From Desulfobacterales bacterium (GTDB lineage Bacteria; Desulfobacterota; Desulfobacteria; Desulfobacterales; SpSt-501), in NCBI GenBank assembly GCA_030834695.1, contig JAUQXK010000070.1:1-34899 (forward strand): a stretch of DNA of 34,899 bases, given 5' to 3'. Below, piece after piece: positions 24,191 through 32,286 of the stretch. The number at the start of each line of letters is the position of its first letter. The stretch's first letter is position 1. Both the position numbers and the translations under genes were made by a program. The notes under the pieces are model-generated. The model saw only the letters and a list, made by a program, of their open reading frames with translations, did not search any database and was not told the DNA's origin.

Positions 24191-25162
24191 CTATTTTTTA
24201 TCTTCGCTCCGGTCGGTTGCCGGCGGCGGCGAAGGCGCCAACGCACTCAGCCGCTGATATAATTCAGCGGTCAATTGATTTTCGGAAGCCTTGAGCGCCG
24301 GTTCAAGCTGCTCGACGCTGCGGGCACCGAGGATGGGGCAGGTCACAGCCGGGTGACGTGCCGCCCAGGCGACCGCCAGGCTCACCGGTGCCTCGCCGAC
24401 TTCATTCCCAATGTTTTTCAAACCCTGTGCGGCCTCGAACATCCAGGCCTCGGCGTAGCGCCTGCGGTACATGGCGTTCTCCGTCAGGCGTCCCGCAGCC
24501 TGATCGGGTGCGAGACCGTATTTTCCGCTCAGTACCCCGCCGCCCAGCGGGTTGTAGGCCATGACTCCCAGGCCGGCGGCTTGCGCGAGCGGAAACAACT
24601 CCACCTCCGCCTGGCGCTTCACCATGTTGTACATGGGTTGGATCACGCGAATGGGTTGGAAACCCTTTAACGCGCATGCGCCGAGGGCGACCGCAATCTG
24701 CCAGGCCGCCCAGTTACTTACCCCAATGTATCGCACCTTGCCCTGTTGTACAAGCATATCGAATGCGTGCAGGCTTTCCTCGACCGGCACGAGCGGATCG
24801 AAGCGGTGGGCGAAATAGACGTCGATCCAGTCCGTGTTGAGGCGCCGCAGGCTGGCTTCGCATTCCTGGAGGATGTGGCGGCGGGAGAGCCCTTCGCGGT
24901 TGGGGCCGGCGCCCATGGAGCCGCCGACTTTGCTCGTCACGATCAACTGGTCCCGCTCGCCGGTGATCAGGTCGCCGAGGATGCGCTCCGCCTCGCCGCT
25001 GGAGTAAACATTGGCGCAGTCGAAAAAGTTGATGCCGGCGTCGCGGCAGCGCCGGTAGATGGCCCGGCTGGTGCGGCGGTCGGCCTCCTTGCCGAAGGTC
25101 ATGGTCCCCAGGCAAAGCTCCGACACCTGCACGCCGGTGGTTCCGAGATGGACATATTTCAT
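24191..25162 (-). CDS. Aldo/keto reductase
   Basis: 323 residues, (beta/alpha)8 NADPH-dependent oxidoreductase. The tetrad is visible: Asp and Tyr in FFDCANVYSSGEAE, Lys in VTSKVGG and His in VYFAHRFDP. Cofactor-binding segments include IGVSNWAAWQ and, near the C-terminus, CPILGARSVEQLEPAL. The sequence resembles the general-stress/YajO-like AKR group; the carbonyl substrate is unknown. Its ATG overlaps the stop of the upstream BtpA-family gene (ATGA), so the two are translationally coupled. Confidence 0.93.
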   Translation of the reverse strand: MKYVHLGTTGVQVSELCLGTMTFGKEADRRTSRAIYRRCRDAGINFFDCANVYSSGEAERILGDLITGERDQLIVTSKVGGSMGAGPNREGLSRRHILQECEASLRRLNTDWIDVYFAHRFDPLVPVEESLHAFDMLVQQGKVRYIGVSNWAAWQIAVALGACALKGFQPIRVIQPMYNMVKRQAEVELFPLAQAAGLGVMAYNPLGGGVLSGKYGLAPDQAAGRLTENAMYRRRYAEAWMFEAAQGLKNIGNEVGEAPVSLAVAWAARHPAVTCPILGARSVEQLEPALKASENQLTAELYQRLSALAPSPPPATDRSEDKK

Positions 25163-25971
25163 TTCAGGCGACCTCCAGACAAGGTTTCGAATTTGCGCAT
25201 GAAGGCGTTCACGCGTTTCGCCTCCACCCGGTTTTCACCCCGGCCGTCTTTCTTGAAATAGCTGCCGACGATGAACCCGTCGGCTTTGGCGAAGACCTTG
25301 TGGAGGTTTTCGGGGGTGGTGCCGCTGCCGATGAGGATGGGCAGGCGCGTGTGGGCGGCCACGATGCCCACGTCTTCCGGTTTGGTTTCGGCCCCGGTCA
25401 GCTCGCCCGATACGATGACGGCATCCGCCATCCCCCGTTCGGCGAGGTCCCGGGTTTCGGCCGCCAGCCCGCGGTCGGCGAGCGGCGCGGCGTGCTTCAC
25501 CCCCACGTCGGCGAAGATCAGGGCTTTCGAGCGCAGCGCCGCGCGCAGGCGCAGGGTCTCGTGGCTCACCCCCTGGATGACGCCTTGCTCGGAGACCACC
25601 GCACCCATGTGGACGTTGACCCGGATGAAGTGGGCTTCGGCTGCCGCGGCAATGGCGATGGCCGCAAGAGCGTCGTTGCGCAGGGCATTCACCCCTACGG
25701 GCAGGGCCGTCGCCTTGACGACTTCACGCGTGACCGCCGCCAGGGCCGCGACCGTTTCGGCCGGGATTCGTCCCGGGTAAAATGGTTTGTCCCGGAAGTT
25801 CTCGACGATCAGGCCGTCCACGCCCCGGCGTTTGAAAATATCGGCTTCGGCCAGTGCCGCGTCGTAAACCGCGCGCATGTCGCCGGCAAACCGCGGGGCT
25901 CCCGGCAGCGCCAGCAGGTGGACGCAGGCGATGACCGGTTTTTTCCGGCCGAACAAATCCTGAAAATTCAT
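25159..25971 (-). CDS. BtpA/SgcQ family protein
   Basis: 270 residues. A TIM-barrel-like protein recognisable by VIACVHLLALPGAPRF near the N-terminus, VDGLIVENFRDKPFYP, ALPVGVNALRNDALAAIAIA, FIRVNVHMGA and the C-terminal PILIGSGTTPENL and ADGFIVGSYFKKDG. BtpA is linked to photosystem I in cyanobacteria, and SgcQ lies in a sugar operon in E. coli; in other bacteria the function is unknown, though the fold suggests a phosphate-binding aldolase-like enzyme. The ATG at 25971 begins the homologous region; the open frame further upstream merely shadows the lipoprotein gene. It is coupled to the downstream aldo/keto reductase. Confidence 0.88.
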   Translation of the reverse strand: MNFQDLFGRKKPVIACVHLLALPGAPRFAGDMRAVYDAALAEADIFKRRGVDGLIVENFRDKPFYPGRIPAETVAALAAVTREVVKATALPVGVNALRNDALAAIAIAAAAEAHFIRVNVHMGAVVSEQGVIQGVSHETLRLRAALRSKALIFADVGVKHAAPLADRGLAAETRDLAERGMADAVIVSGELTGAETKPEDVGIVAAHTRLPILIGSGTTPENLHKVFAKADGFIVGSYFKKDGRGENRVEAKRVNAFMRKFETLSGGRLK

Positions 25972-26036
25972 CGCATTTCCAATCAAAAATGCATGGGCGG
26001 CTCCCCATCGAGCAAAAGAACCTGCCGCCGAGCGCC

Positions 26037-27815
26037 TTACAAGCCGTTGGTGTTGGGCTGCCCCATGCGCAGCGGGCCGCCGCGGCCGGTCGGCCAGGGC
26101 GCGCAGTTTACGGCCGAGCCGGGCACGGTGAAAACGTCCATCCCGTGCTCGAAGGTCTGCACGAAAATCTCGAGCTGGCCGTCGCCGTCCAGGTCGCCCA
26201 CGGCCGGCGCCGCCGGCGCGCCGTTGCCGTTGCCGTTGCCGTTTTGGTCGGGGTTCGGAAGAGCGATGTCGTGCAGCAGGCTGCCGTTCGCTCCCAGGAT
26301 GACCAGGTAGCCGGAGTCCAGAACGTCTGGCGCGCCGTAGGTGCTGAAAAGGATTTCCGGCGAGCCGTCCTGGTTCAGGTCGGCCACCGTGGCCTCGGAG
26401 GCATACATGACGGCCTTGCCGTGGGTGTAGTCCCAGCGCCACAGCTCGGCGCCCTGGGCCGTGAACGCCCGCATGAACCCGTCGTTCAGGGACACGACGA
26501 TTTCGGGCGCCGAATCCCCCTGGATGTCCACGGTGACGGCGGCCGGAACGCCGTTCGGCGGATACCATCCGGCGACGGAGATGGGCGCCCCGCCCCGCGG
26601 AAGGGTTTCCCAGCCGGACTTGCGCATGGCCGAGCGGCTGCCGTCGCCGTGCGCTCCCTCGAGCACCATGATGGCGTAGGCCTGGGTTTCGTAGGGGATA
26701 TTCACTTCGACGTTGGGTACGCCCAGGACCTCGTTGAGTCCGTCCCCGTCCAGGTCCACGATGTTGGGCGGCGAGGCCGTCCACTGCAGCCACTCCTGCC
26801 CGGTGCCGGGATTGGGCCAGGCCCCGGTGTGCAGGTGATAGTGGTTATCCTCGACCTGCGGGTCGGCCCAGCGGATGAACTGCCCCCAGGTCATCCGCTC
26901 GCCGGAATAATTGCTGTCGCGGTTGGTGAACCAGGCGGACGCATTGATGGCGACCCCGTTCGGGTCGAAGGCCTGGATGTGGTGGTTGTCGTAAGTGACG
27001 ATGACCTCCAGCTCGGGGTCGTCGTCGATGTTGCCGATGCCGACGTTCAGTCCGTAGCAGCCGAAGCCGTTGTGGCCCATTTCGTTGCGGTCGGCGTCGC
27101 CGCCGTCGCCGATGCCGGAGAGGTTGTTGTAGCGCGGCCAGGCTGGGTAGCTCAATCCGGCGGGCTGGAAAAGGGTGCCGTCGTAAGCAAAGACATAGAC
27201 CTGCGCTCCGGCGCCCTCGGTGGTGGTCGCTACAACTTCAATAAGACCGTCGCCGTCGAGGTCGGCCGCGGCCAAGCCGCGGACTTCTACATCCGACGAT
27301 GTCGTATCGGCCGGCCAACCGGTTTTGAGAGCCAGACCGCCGTTGCGCCATTCATAAGCATACACCAGGTTGCCCGCACCGAAGACCACCTCGGGCACCC
27401 CGTCGCCCTCGAGGTCCACGACGACGTGGGGGGCGTACACGCGGCCGCTGCCGTGATCAACCTGGTCCAGCAACTGGCCCTGGCTGTCGAACACAAAGAT
27501 TGAGTAATAGGCGGCGATCAGCTCGTTGTTGCCGTCGCCGTCCAAATCCGCGACCACCGGCGAGGCGTACCAGCTGGTTTCGCCGGCGAGATTCATCAGA
27601 AATACCGGCTCCTGGACTTCGCCGGCGCTCTGGCCGGCGCTGCAGACCACATTGCGCACCCCGCCCGTGGCGTTGCCCTGGACCGGCGCGCTTCCGCTTC
27701 CGCCGGCGTCCCCGCCGCTGCTCCCTGAGCCGGACCCGCCCCCACCGCCGCAGCTGAGCGCCAGCAGCGACAGGCAGATCAATCCGATCCAGCATCCTAC
27801 TTTAGAGAGTTTCAT
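26037..27815 (-). CDS. Large VCBS/FG-GAP beta-propeller lipoprotein
   Basis: 592 residues. Lipoprotein signal with lipobox LALSC (Cys22), followed by a Gly/Ser-rich flexible linker of about 25 residues. The body holds about eight FG-GAP/VCBS-type calcium loops, for example VADLDGDGNNELI, VVDLEGDGVPEVV, AADLDGDGLIEVV, IVDLDGDGLNEVL and VGDLDGDGQLEIF, which implies a beta-propeller on the outer envelope. No enzyme domain is seen. The ATG at 27815 is chosen because the signal peptide starts there and GGGGAGC precedes it. Possible roles are adhesion or polymer binding (inference). It lies 33 nt after the PLP-enzyme gene and 65 nt before btpA on the same strand. Confidence 0.92.
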   Translation of the reverse strand: MKLSKVGCWIGLICLSLLALSCGGGGGSGSGSSGGDAGGSGSAPVQGNATGGVRNVVCSAGQSAGEVQEPVFLMNLAGETSWYASPVVADLDGDGNNELIAAYYSIFVFDSQGQLLDQVDHGSGRVYAPHVVVDLEGDGVPEVVFGAGNLVYAYEWRNGGLALKTGWPADTTSSDVEVRGLAAADLDGDGLIEVVATTTEGAGAQVYVFAYDGTLFQPAGLSYPAWPRYNNLSGIGDGGDADRNEMGHNGFGCYGLNVGIGNIDDDPELEVIVTYDNHHIQAFDPNGVAINASAWFTNRDSNYSGERMTWGQFIRWADPQVEDNHYHLHTGAWPNPGTGQEWLQWTASPPNIVDLDGDGLNEVLGVPNVEVNIPYETQAYAIMVLEGAHGDGSRSAMRKSGWETLPRGGAPISVAGWYPPNGVPAAVTVDIQGDSAPEIVVSLNDGFMRAFTAQGAELWRWDYTHGKAVMYASEATVADLNQDGSPEILFSTYGAPDVLDSGYLVILGANGSLLHDIALPNPDQNGNGNGNGAPAAPAVGDLDGDGQLEIFVQTFEHGMDVFTVPGSAVNCAPWPTGRGGPLRMGQPNTNGL

Positions 27816-27848
27816 AACTGCTCCCCTTTCCCCCATGCGCCATCCACG

Positions 27849-28982
27849 TTATTGGCAGCGGCCGCGCAGGTCGATCGGCCAGACGTCCACCACCTTGCCG
27901 GCCTGCGTGATGTGCAGGCGGTCGAACAGGTTCACGGTGGGGTCGCAGTGCGATACGACCATCTCCAGGACCATACCGAGCTCCGGCAGGAGCGTTGCCC
28001 GGTTCGGTGCGGACAGCTTGCCGTATTCGTCCCCGAACCAGTCGTAGTGCAGTCCGCCGTATCGGGGATCCAGCACCCGGGGCCGTCCGCCGTCCCGGTA
28101 AAGCGCCTTCAGCCCGGCGTCGAGGGTCACCTGCCGGCCGTGCGGTCCGCTCACCACCGTGGTCAGCATCGTGAGGGCGGGGTGGTAGTCGGCGGCATCC
28201 GGACCGTCCGCCGATTCGACGGCCAGGTACTCGGCATCCATCAGGGCGTAGGAGCCGGCCTGCAGTTCGGTCAGCTCCGCCGAAGACAGGTCGATCCGGG
28301 CGGTGCCGGTACCCGAGGCGCTGAAGATGGTGCAGGACTCCGTGCGGCTCTGCAGCTGCCTGAAAACCGCTGCGGCCTTGCGAAGGGCCTCGCGCGATGC
28401 GGATTTGCGGTCCTCGTAGCGGGGGATGTGCTGCACGTGCCCGGCGTAGGCCTGGATGCCGCGCAGCCGGAGGCGGCTGCCGGAGAGGATGCTCCCGGCC
28501 ACATCCATGGCCTTTGCCGGCGGAACCCCGGTCCGGCGCTGGCCGACGTCGATGTCCAGCAGCACGTCGAGCTGCCGGTCTTTTTCGGCCAGGCGGCTTT
28601 GCAGAAGCCGGATGGTGGCAGGATGGTCGACGACCGCCATCAGAAACGGCGCCCGGCCCAGGAGCGAGACCAGGCGGTTGACCTTTTCCCGGCCGGCCAC
28701 GGGGCCGGTAATGAGGACCCCGGACATCCCGGCATCCACCAGGGCCTCGGCCTCGGAGATCTTGGCCGCGCAGACCCCGATGGCGCCGTTGGCGACCTGC
28801 ATCTTGGCGAGGGTGGAGCACTTGTGGGTCTTGGCGTGCGGCCGCAGGGACTTGCCGGCCGTTTTGACCCGTGTCTGCATTTTCTGCAGGTTTTCGTCCA
28901 GGAGGTCGAGATCCACCACCAGGCAGGGGGTGTCCAACTCCAGCTTTTTTCTGCCGATCAATTCCTTTTTGGGATCATGCAT
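27849..28982 (-). CDS. D-threonine aldolase / D-serine dehydratase-like PLP enzyme
   Basis: 377 residues, fold type III (alanine racemase-like). The PLP lysine is in LRPHAKTHK (about residue 52), after the typical N-terminal LDTPCLVVDLDLLDENL. FSASGTGT binds the phosphate, and the C-terminal HCDPTVNL carries the His-x-Asp metal pair of the D-threonine aldolase/DSD1 group. It likely cleaves or dehydrates a D-hydroxyamino acid; which one is not decided. AGGAG precedes the ATG. It follows the YeeE/YedE pair with 3 nt between stop and start, so it is probably in the same operon, although a link to sulfur transport is unclear. Confidence 0.9.
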   Translation of the reverse strand: MHDPKKELIGRKKLELDTPCLVVDLDLLDENLQKMQTRVKTAGKSLRPHAKTHKCSTLAKMQVANGAIGVCAAKISEAEALVDAGMSGVLITGPVAGREKVNRLVSLLGRAPFLMAVVDHPATIRLLQSRLAEKDRQLDVLLDIDVGQRRTGVPPAKAMDVAGSILSGSRLRLRGIQAYAGHVQHIPRYEDRKSASREALRKAAAVFRQLQSRTESCTIFSASGTGTARIDLSSAELTELQAGSYALMDAEYLAVESADGPDAADYHPALTMLTTVVSGPHGRQVTLDAGLKALYRDGGRPRVLDPRYGGLHYDWFGDEYGKLSAPNRATLLPELGMVLEMVVSHCDPTVNLFDRLHITQAGKVVDVWPIDLRGRCQ

Positions 28983-28985
28983 CGG

Positions 28986-29513
28986 TCACAGCTCCTTTTT
29001 TTCAAAGAAGACAAAGACCAGGATGAAGGCCAGCCCCAGAACCGGGATGACCGCCCAGGCGTTCACGTCCAGAACTCCCGGCAGGGTCAGCTTTCCGAGC
29101 CCTCCGACTGCCAGCAGGTTTTTTTCGAGATACGGGTAGGCTTCGGCGTAGAGGGCCGCTCCGGCCAGCATGCCGGCAACGGCGAAGAGCGCATGCCAGC
29201 GGCCCTCGGCCACGGCTCCGATCGATGTCCCCGGGCAGAATCCCATGACGGCCCAGCCCAGACCGAACAAAATGCCGCCCACCAAGTTGGCCCCGATCTG
29301 GGTCGCCTTGGGGCTGAGCTGGGCGAGGCCTAATGCGACGGCCAGATGGATGCCGACCATTCCAACCAGGATGGCCGACATCATGAACTTCATGATCGTC
29401 ATGTCCTGGAGCAGCATGGCGCCGACCTGTTTTTCGAAGCGCAGCACGCGTCCCTGCTGAAGCAGCGCGCCGAAGCAGATCCCCGTGATCAAACCGAGCC
29501 ATTGTTCGTTCAT
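28986..29513 (-). CDS. YeeE/YedE-family membrane protein (sulfur/selenium-compound transporter half), second of pair
   Basis: 175 residues with about five membrane helices. The YeeE/YedE signature is present: GICFGALLQQGR near the N-terminus and GGILFGLGWAVMGFCPGTSIGAVAEGR, with the conserved Cys in FCPGT. Proteins of this family (for example TsuA) import thiosulfate, and some are proposed selenium transporters. The ATG overlaps the stop of the preceding half by four bases (ATGA), so the two halves are coupled and probably form one transporter. Confidence 0.92.
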   Translation of the reverse strand: MNEQWLGLITGICFGALLQQGRVLRFEKQVGAMLLQDMTIMKFMMSAILVGMVGIHLAVALGLAQLSPKATQIGANLVGGILFGLGWAVMGFCPGTSIGAVAEGRWHALFAVAGMLAGAALYAEAYPYLEKNLLAVGGLGKLTLPGVLDVNAWAVIPVLGLAFILVFVFFEKKEL

Positions 29514-30049
29514 CGCACACCTCTCTTTCCGCGATAGACCAGGGCGGCCATCAGGACCCCCGCACCGAAGAAACAGGCCAGGGCGATGAATCCGCTCAGG
29601 GACAGCTGCATCAGTCCGCTCAGGCCGTGGCCGCTCGGGCAGCCGTCGGCCATGCGTGCACCGAACATGGCGACAATGCCGCCCGCAAAGGCGCCGACGG
29701 CGCGCCGAACCACACTGTCGCCGAAGCGTTCGCGCCAGACGGGCGGCACGGCCTCGAATTTGAAGCTGCCGTCGATCAGCGCGGCCCCCAGCGCACCGAT
29801 GAAGATGCCGACGATCAGCATGAACTGCCAGTCGATCTTCACTTTTTCCTTGATGAAATAAAGATTCGCTTTGACATGCTCCGGGTTGACCGACTGTTCG
29901 ATGAACCCGGCCCCTCGCACGAAGGTAGTGGAGGCGCCCAGAAACTGCGTTTTCCCAAGGACCTGGGTCGAGGCAATGACCGAAAGGGTGGCCAGCACCC
30001 CGACCAGCGCCCCAGCAATATAAGGCCTTAAATTGACACGTTTTTTCAT
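29510..30049 (-). CDS. YeeE/YedE-family membrane protein, first of pair
   Basis: 179 residues from the ATG at 30049, which has GGGGG upstream; a longer start at 30103 would add an unlikely leader. Membrane helices flank a periplasmic stretch (about 35-80). The family core GAFAGGIVAMFGARMADGCPSGHGLSGLMQLSLSG holds the conserved Cys in GCPSGHG. With the next gene it makes a split transporter for a sulfur or selenium compound. Rhodanese, TusA or persulfide genes, which often accompany this family, are not seen nearby. Confidence 0.92.
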   Translation of the reverse strand: MKKRVNLRPYIAGALVGVLATLSVIASTQVLGKTQFLGASTTFVRGAGFIEQSVNPEHVKANLYFIKEKVKIDWQFMLIVGIFIGALGAALIDGSFKFEAVPPVWRERFGDSVVRRAVGAFAGGIVAMFGARMADGCPSGHGLSGLMQLSLSGFIALACFFGAGVLMAALVYRGKRGVR

Positions 30050-30219
30050 ATCATGCCCCCCTCGGTTGCAGAGGCACCTCCTAACGGGAGCAGCCCCCTT
30101 CATGGCATCTAAATTTGATCATAGTACGATTTGCAGAACGGCTCAAGAATATTGGCAGGCAGGCACGCGTTGACCTGAAAAATGGATGGGAAAACGGGAA
30201 GCGGGACGGCAGGCTACGT

Positions 30220-30738
30220 TTAGGAAGAAAGTCCGGCCGAGCGCCGGATCGTATCGATCAAGCGCTGATAAGTTTCATCTCCCAGGCGCAGCCTGGGCAG
30301 CACGATGGCGTATTCGCCGTCGATCGCCACGAACGTACGCTCCGGCGTGATTTCGATCCCGTTGACGCGATCCCAGGTTCGGGTCGTCGTCGAACCGCTG
30401 CCGACCATCTCCAGGCCCTCCGGGGTGACCCGGAGGGTCCGGACGGCCAGGGCTTTCGGATTGAGGCGAGCGCCCACGATTCTGTGCATGGTTCGCGCGA
30501 CCAGCCAGCGATAATAGTAAGGGTAAAAGACCAGAAAGAAGGCGGCAGATGCGCATAGGTAGATGGCCGGCGCTTTTAGCGCGAGAAAGACGTAGAGCAG
30601 CGCGCCCATGAGCGCAATGCCCAGGGAAACCCCGATCCAGCGGATGCGGTAGCGCCGCCGGATGGCCGGGGAGTGCTCCATGTGGTGCCTGGCGAGCGCC
30701 ACCAGGTCGGCTTCATCCAGCGCAAACTCGACTTCCAT
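30220..30738 (-). CDS. YcxB-like membrane protein
   Basis: 172 residues. The N-terminal helical cytoplasmic part (EVEFALDEADLVALARHHMEHSPAIRR) precedes two membrane helices (about 33-75), followed by a beta-rich cytoplasmic domain (RVTPEGLEMVGSGSTTTRTWDRVNGIEI ... AIVLPRLRLGDETYQRLID), the layout of YcxB-type proteins. The function of the family is unknown. The ATG at 30738 is chosen; a TTG three codons earlier is also possible. It appears monocistronic, preceded by a palindromic repeat. Confidence 0.75.
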   Translation of the reverse strand: MEVEFALDEADLVALARHHMEHSPAIRRRYRIRWIGVSLGIALMGALLYVFLALKAPAIYLCASAAFFLVFYPYYYRWLVARTMHRIVGARLNPKALAVRTLRVTPEGLEMVGSGSTTTRTWDRVNGIEITPERTFVAIDGEYAIVLPRLRLGDETYQRLIDTIRRSAGLSS

Positions 30739-30793
30739 CTCCTGCAATTTCCTGAATCAAACTAAGGCGCGTTGCGCCATGCCCTGTGGACCG

Positions 30794-30847
30794 AAATCCC
30801 CCCGCCCCCTTTTCAAAGGGGGAGAGACGCAGGGGCTGGGGGGATTT
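30794..30847. repeat. Palindromic repeat with AAATCCCCC ends
   Basis: AAATCCCCCC (30794-30803) and GGGGGGATTT (30838-30847) are perfect 10-base inverted arms. Inside, CCCCCTTTTCAAAGGGGG is a second palindrome. Elements of this form are widespread in bacterial genomes. It lies between the DUF3100-like stop and the YcxB-like start. Confidence 0.65.
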
Positions 30848-30877
30848 TGCATTCGGCATGTGACCCGTTCCATCCCA

Positions 30878-32215
30878 TCAGCGCGGAAAGCCCTGGATCC
30901 GCAGGCACACCTCGGCGATGATGACCGCGCTGAAGAAGACGCAGAACAGCGTGATCAGGGCCGCCACCACGATGCGCCAGCCCTGCTTGCGGAACGCGTC
31001 CAGGTCCTTGGCGATCGAAAGGCTCGTGAAGGCGATGATCGGGGTGGCCAGCGCCAGGAAGTTGACCTTACCCACCGCCGCCAGGATCTCTTTGGAGTAG
31101 GGCATCCCCGGCATGGTGAGAATCAGCGAAATGGTGCCGATGTATGCGATGGTCGGGACGTAGATCGGCACGAAGCGCGCCAGCAGCACGCCCACGACGC
31201 AGATAACGAATATGAACAGCATGCCGGGCAGCGCCGTCACGGGGTCGACCTTGGTGGCCACCCAGTTGCCGATCAGGGTCAGGATGCAGATCAGAACCAG
31301 ATGGAAGAAAGTCCATTGGAGATCGATCTTGGGGCGCTCCTGCTTCTGCGTCAGCGAGAAGGTCTTGGCTCCCGGCTCCCTCTTTTTGCCCATGATGCGG
31401 TAGATCCATTCCGCGAACGGCAGGCCGATCAGCCAGGAGGCGTAAAGCCCGGTGATGCCGGTGATCAGGTTGCTGGCGGCCGCGAAGGCCAGAATCTGAT
31501 CCTTCCACTGGGGCAGGGCCTCGCCCAGGGTCGCAGCACCGGCGGTCATCATGCTGGCGCTGCCGATGCCCATGGCCATGGCCAGGGCCAGGGGGTGGAA
31601 GATGGCCGGCGCCGTCAGGGCGAACACGCTGCCGATGATGCTGAAGAAGGCGGTGCCCAGGACGGTTCCGGTGATGTAGGTCCCGATCACGCCGCGGCCC
31701 TCGGGCGAATCCAGGCCGTAGATGTCGGCGATGAGGCTCAGGTTGGGCTCCCGAGCGACCGAGTAGCAGGCGCCGATGACCTCGCGCCGCAGTCCCAGCA
31801 GGATGCCGATGGGCATGGCCATGACGATGGCTCCCCAGTTGTTGCCGGCTTCCTGCAGGATTAGGGCAATGCCGGCCTGCAGGAGCTTGGGAACGTTGGG
31901 GCCGACCAGCGTGCCGTAGCGGACCATCAACGGGTAGGTGGCTGTCAGGATGAGCCCGGCGGCCCAGGCGGAATCGCTGAGCGTGTAGACCTTGACCCAG
32001 CGGCCGGCGGCCTGGGGCGCGAAGAGAACCGCCAGCCAAATGGTGTGCACGAAGGGAACCAGCAGGATGGTGATCTTCTCGATGGGCGTCCAGCGCACGA
32101 AGCCGATCAGCTCGGCCAGGACGACCAGGACCAAAGCAACGACATAGACCTTCACCAACTGGGGCGAGACCAGCCCCGGCGACGCCTGGGGTGAGGACTT
32201 GGCTGTTTCTGCCAT
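30878..32215 (-). CDS. DUF3100-like multi-pass membrane protein, putative transporter
   Basis: 445 residues with about ten membrane helices. Notable segments are FVRWTPIEKITILLVPFVHTIWLAVL, LILQEAGNNWGAIVMAMPIGILLGLRRE, EPNLSLIADIYGLDSPEGRGVIGTYITGTVLG and MGIGSASMMTAGAATLGEALP, which resemble the DUF3100 family. AAAGGAGG precedes the ATG. It follows an M20D amidohydrolase gene by 71 nt on the same strand. The pairing of DUF3100 proteins with M20 amidohydrolases suggests uptake of an N-acyl or aminobenzoyl amino acid that the enzyme then cleaves; the transport role is inferred. Confidence 0.8.
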   Translation of the reverse strand: MAETAKSSPQASPGLVSPQLVKVYVVALVLVVLAELIGFVRWTPIEKITILLVPFVHTIWLAVLFAPQAAGRWVKVYTLSDSAWAAGLILTATYPLMVRYGTLVGPNVPKLLQAGIALILQEAGNNWGAIVMAMPIGILLGLRREVIGACYSVAREPNLSLIADIYGLDSPEGRGVIGTYITGTVLGTAFFSIIGSVFALTAPAIFHPLALAMAMGIGSASMMTAGAATLGEALPQWKDQILAFAAASNLITGITGLYASWLIGLPFAEWIYRIMGKKREPGAKTFSLTQKQERPKIDLQWTFFHLVLICILTLIGNWVATKVDPVTALPGMLFIFVICVVGVLLARFVPIYVPTIAYIGTISLILTMPGMPYSKEILAAVGKVNFLALATPIIAFTSLSIAKDLDAFRKQGWRIVVAALITLFCVFFSAVIIAEVCLRIQGFPR

Positions 32216-32286
32216 GAAGAACCTCCTTTGAGTTCAGGGTGTGTTCGGGAGTTGCGTGACCCTCAGCAACCGAAACCCGATTGGGT

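Noticed and set aside
24170-24198. Hairpin AGGCGG/CCGCCT followed by a T-run on the plus strand
   Set aside because: It looks like a terminator, but no plus-strand gene ends upstream. It overlaps the stop of the leftward aldo/keto reductase gene, so it is probably chance.
25972-26793. N-terminal extension of the BtpA frame
   Set aside because: The upstream part overlaps the lipoprotein gene in another frame and is Arg/Gly/Pro-rich. BtpA homology begins at the ATG at 25971.
25989-27503. Very long plus-strand open frame opposite the VCBS lipoprotein gene
   Set aside because: It is antisense to a lipoprotein with a clear lipobox and calcium-loop repeats. Its product is low-complexity (Val/Gly/His/Arg rich) with no domain, as expected from GC-rich antisense frames.
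27852-29333. Long plus-strand open frame opposite the PLP-enzyme and YeeE genes
   Set aside because: It spans two well-supported genes on the other strand and has no recognisable domain.
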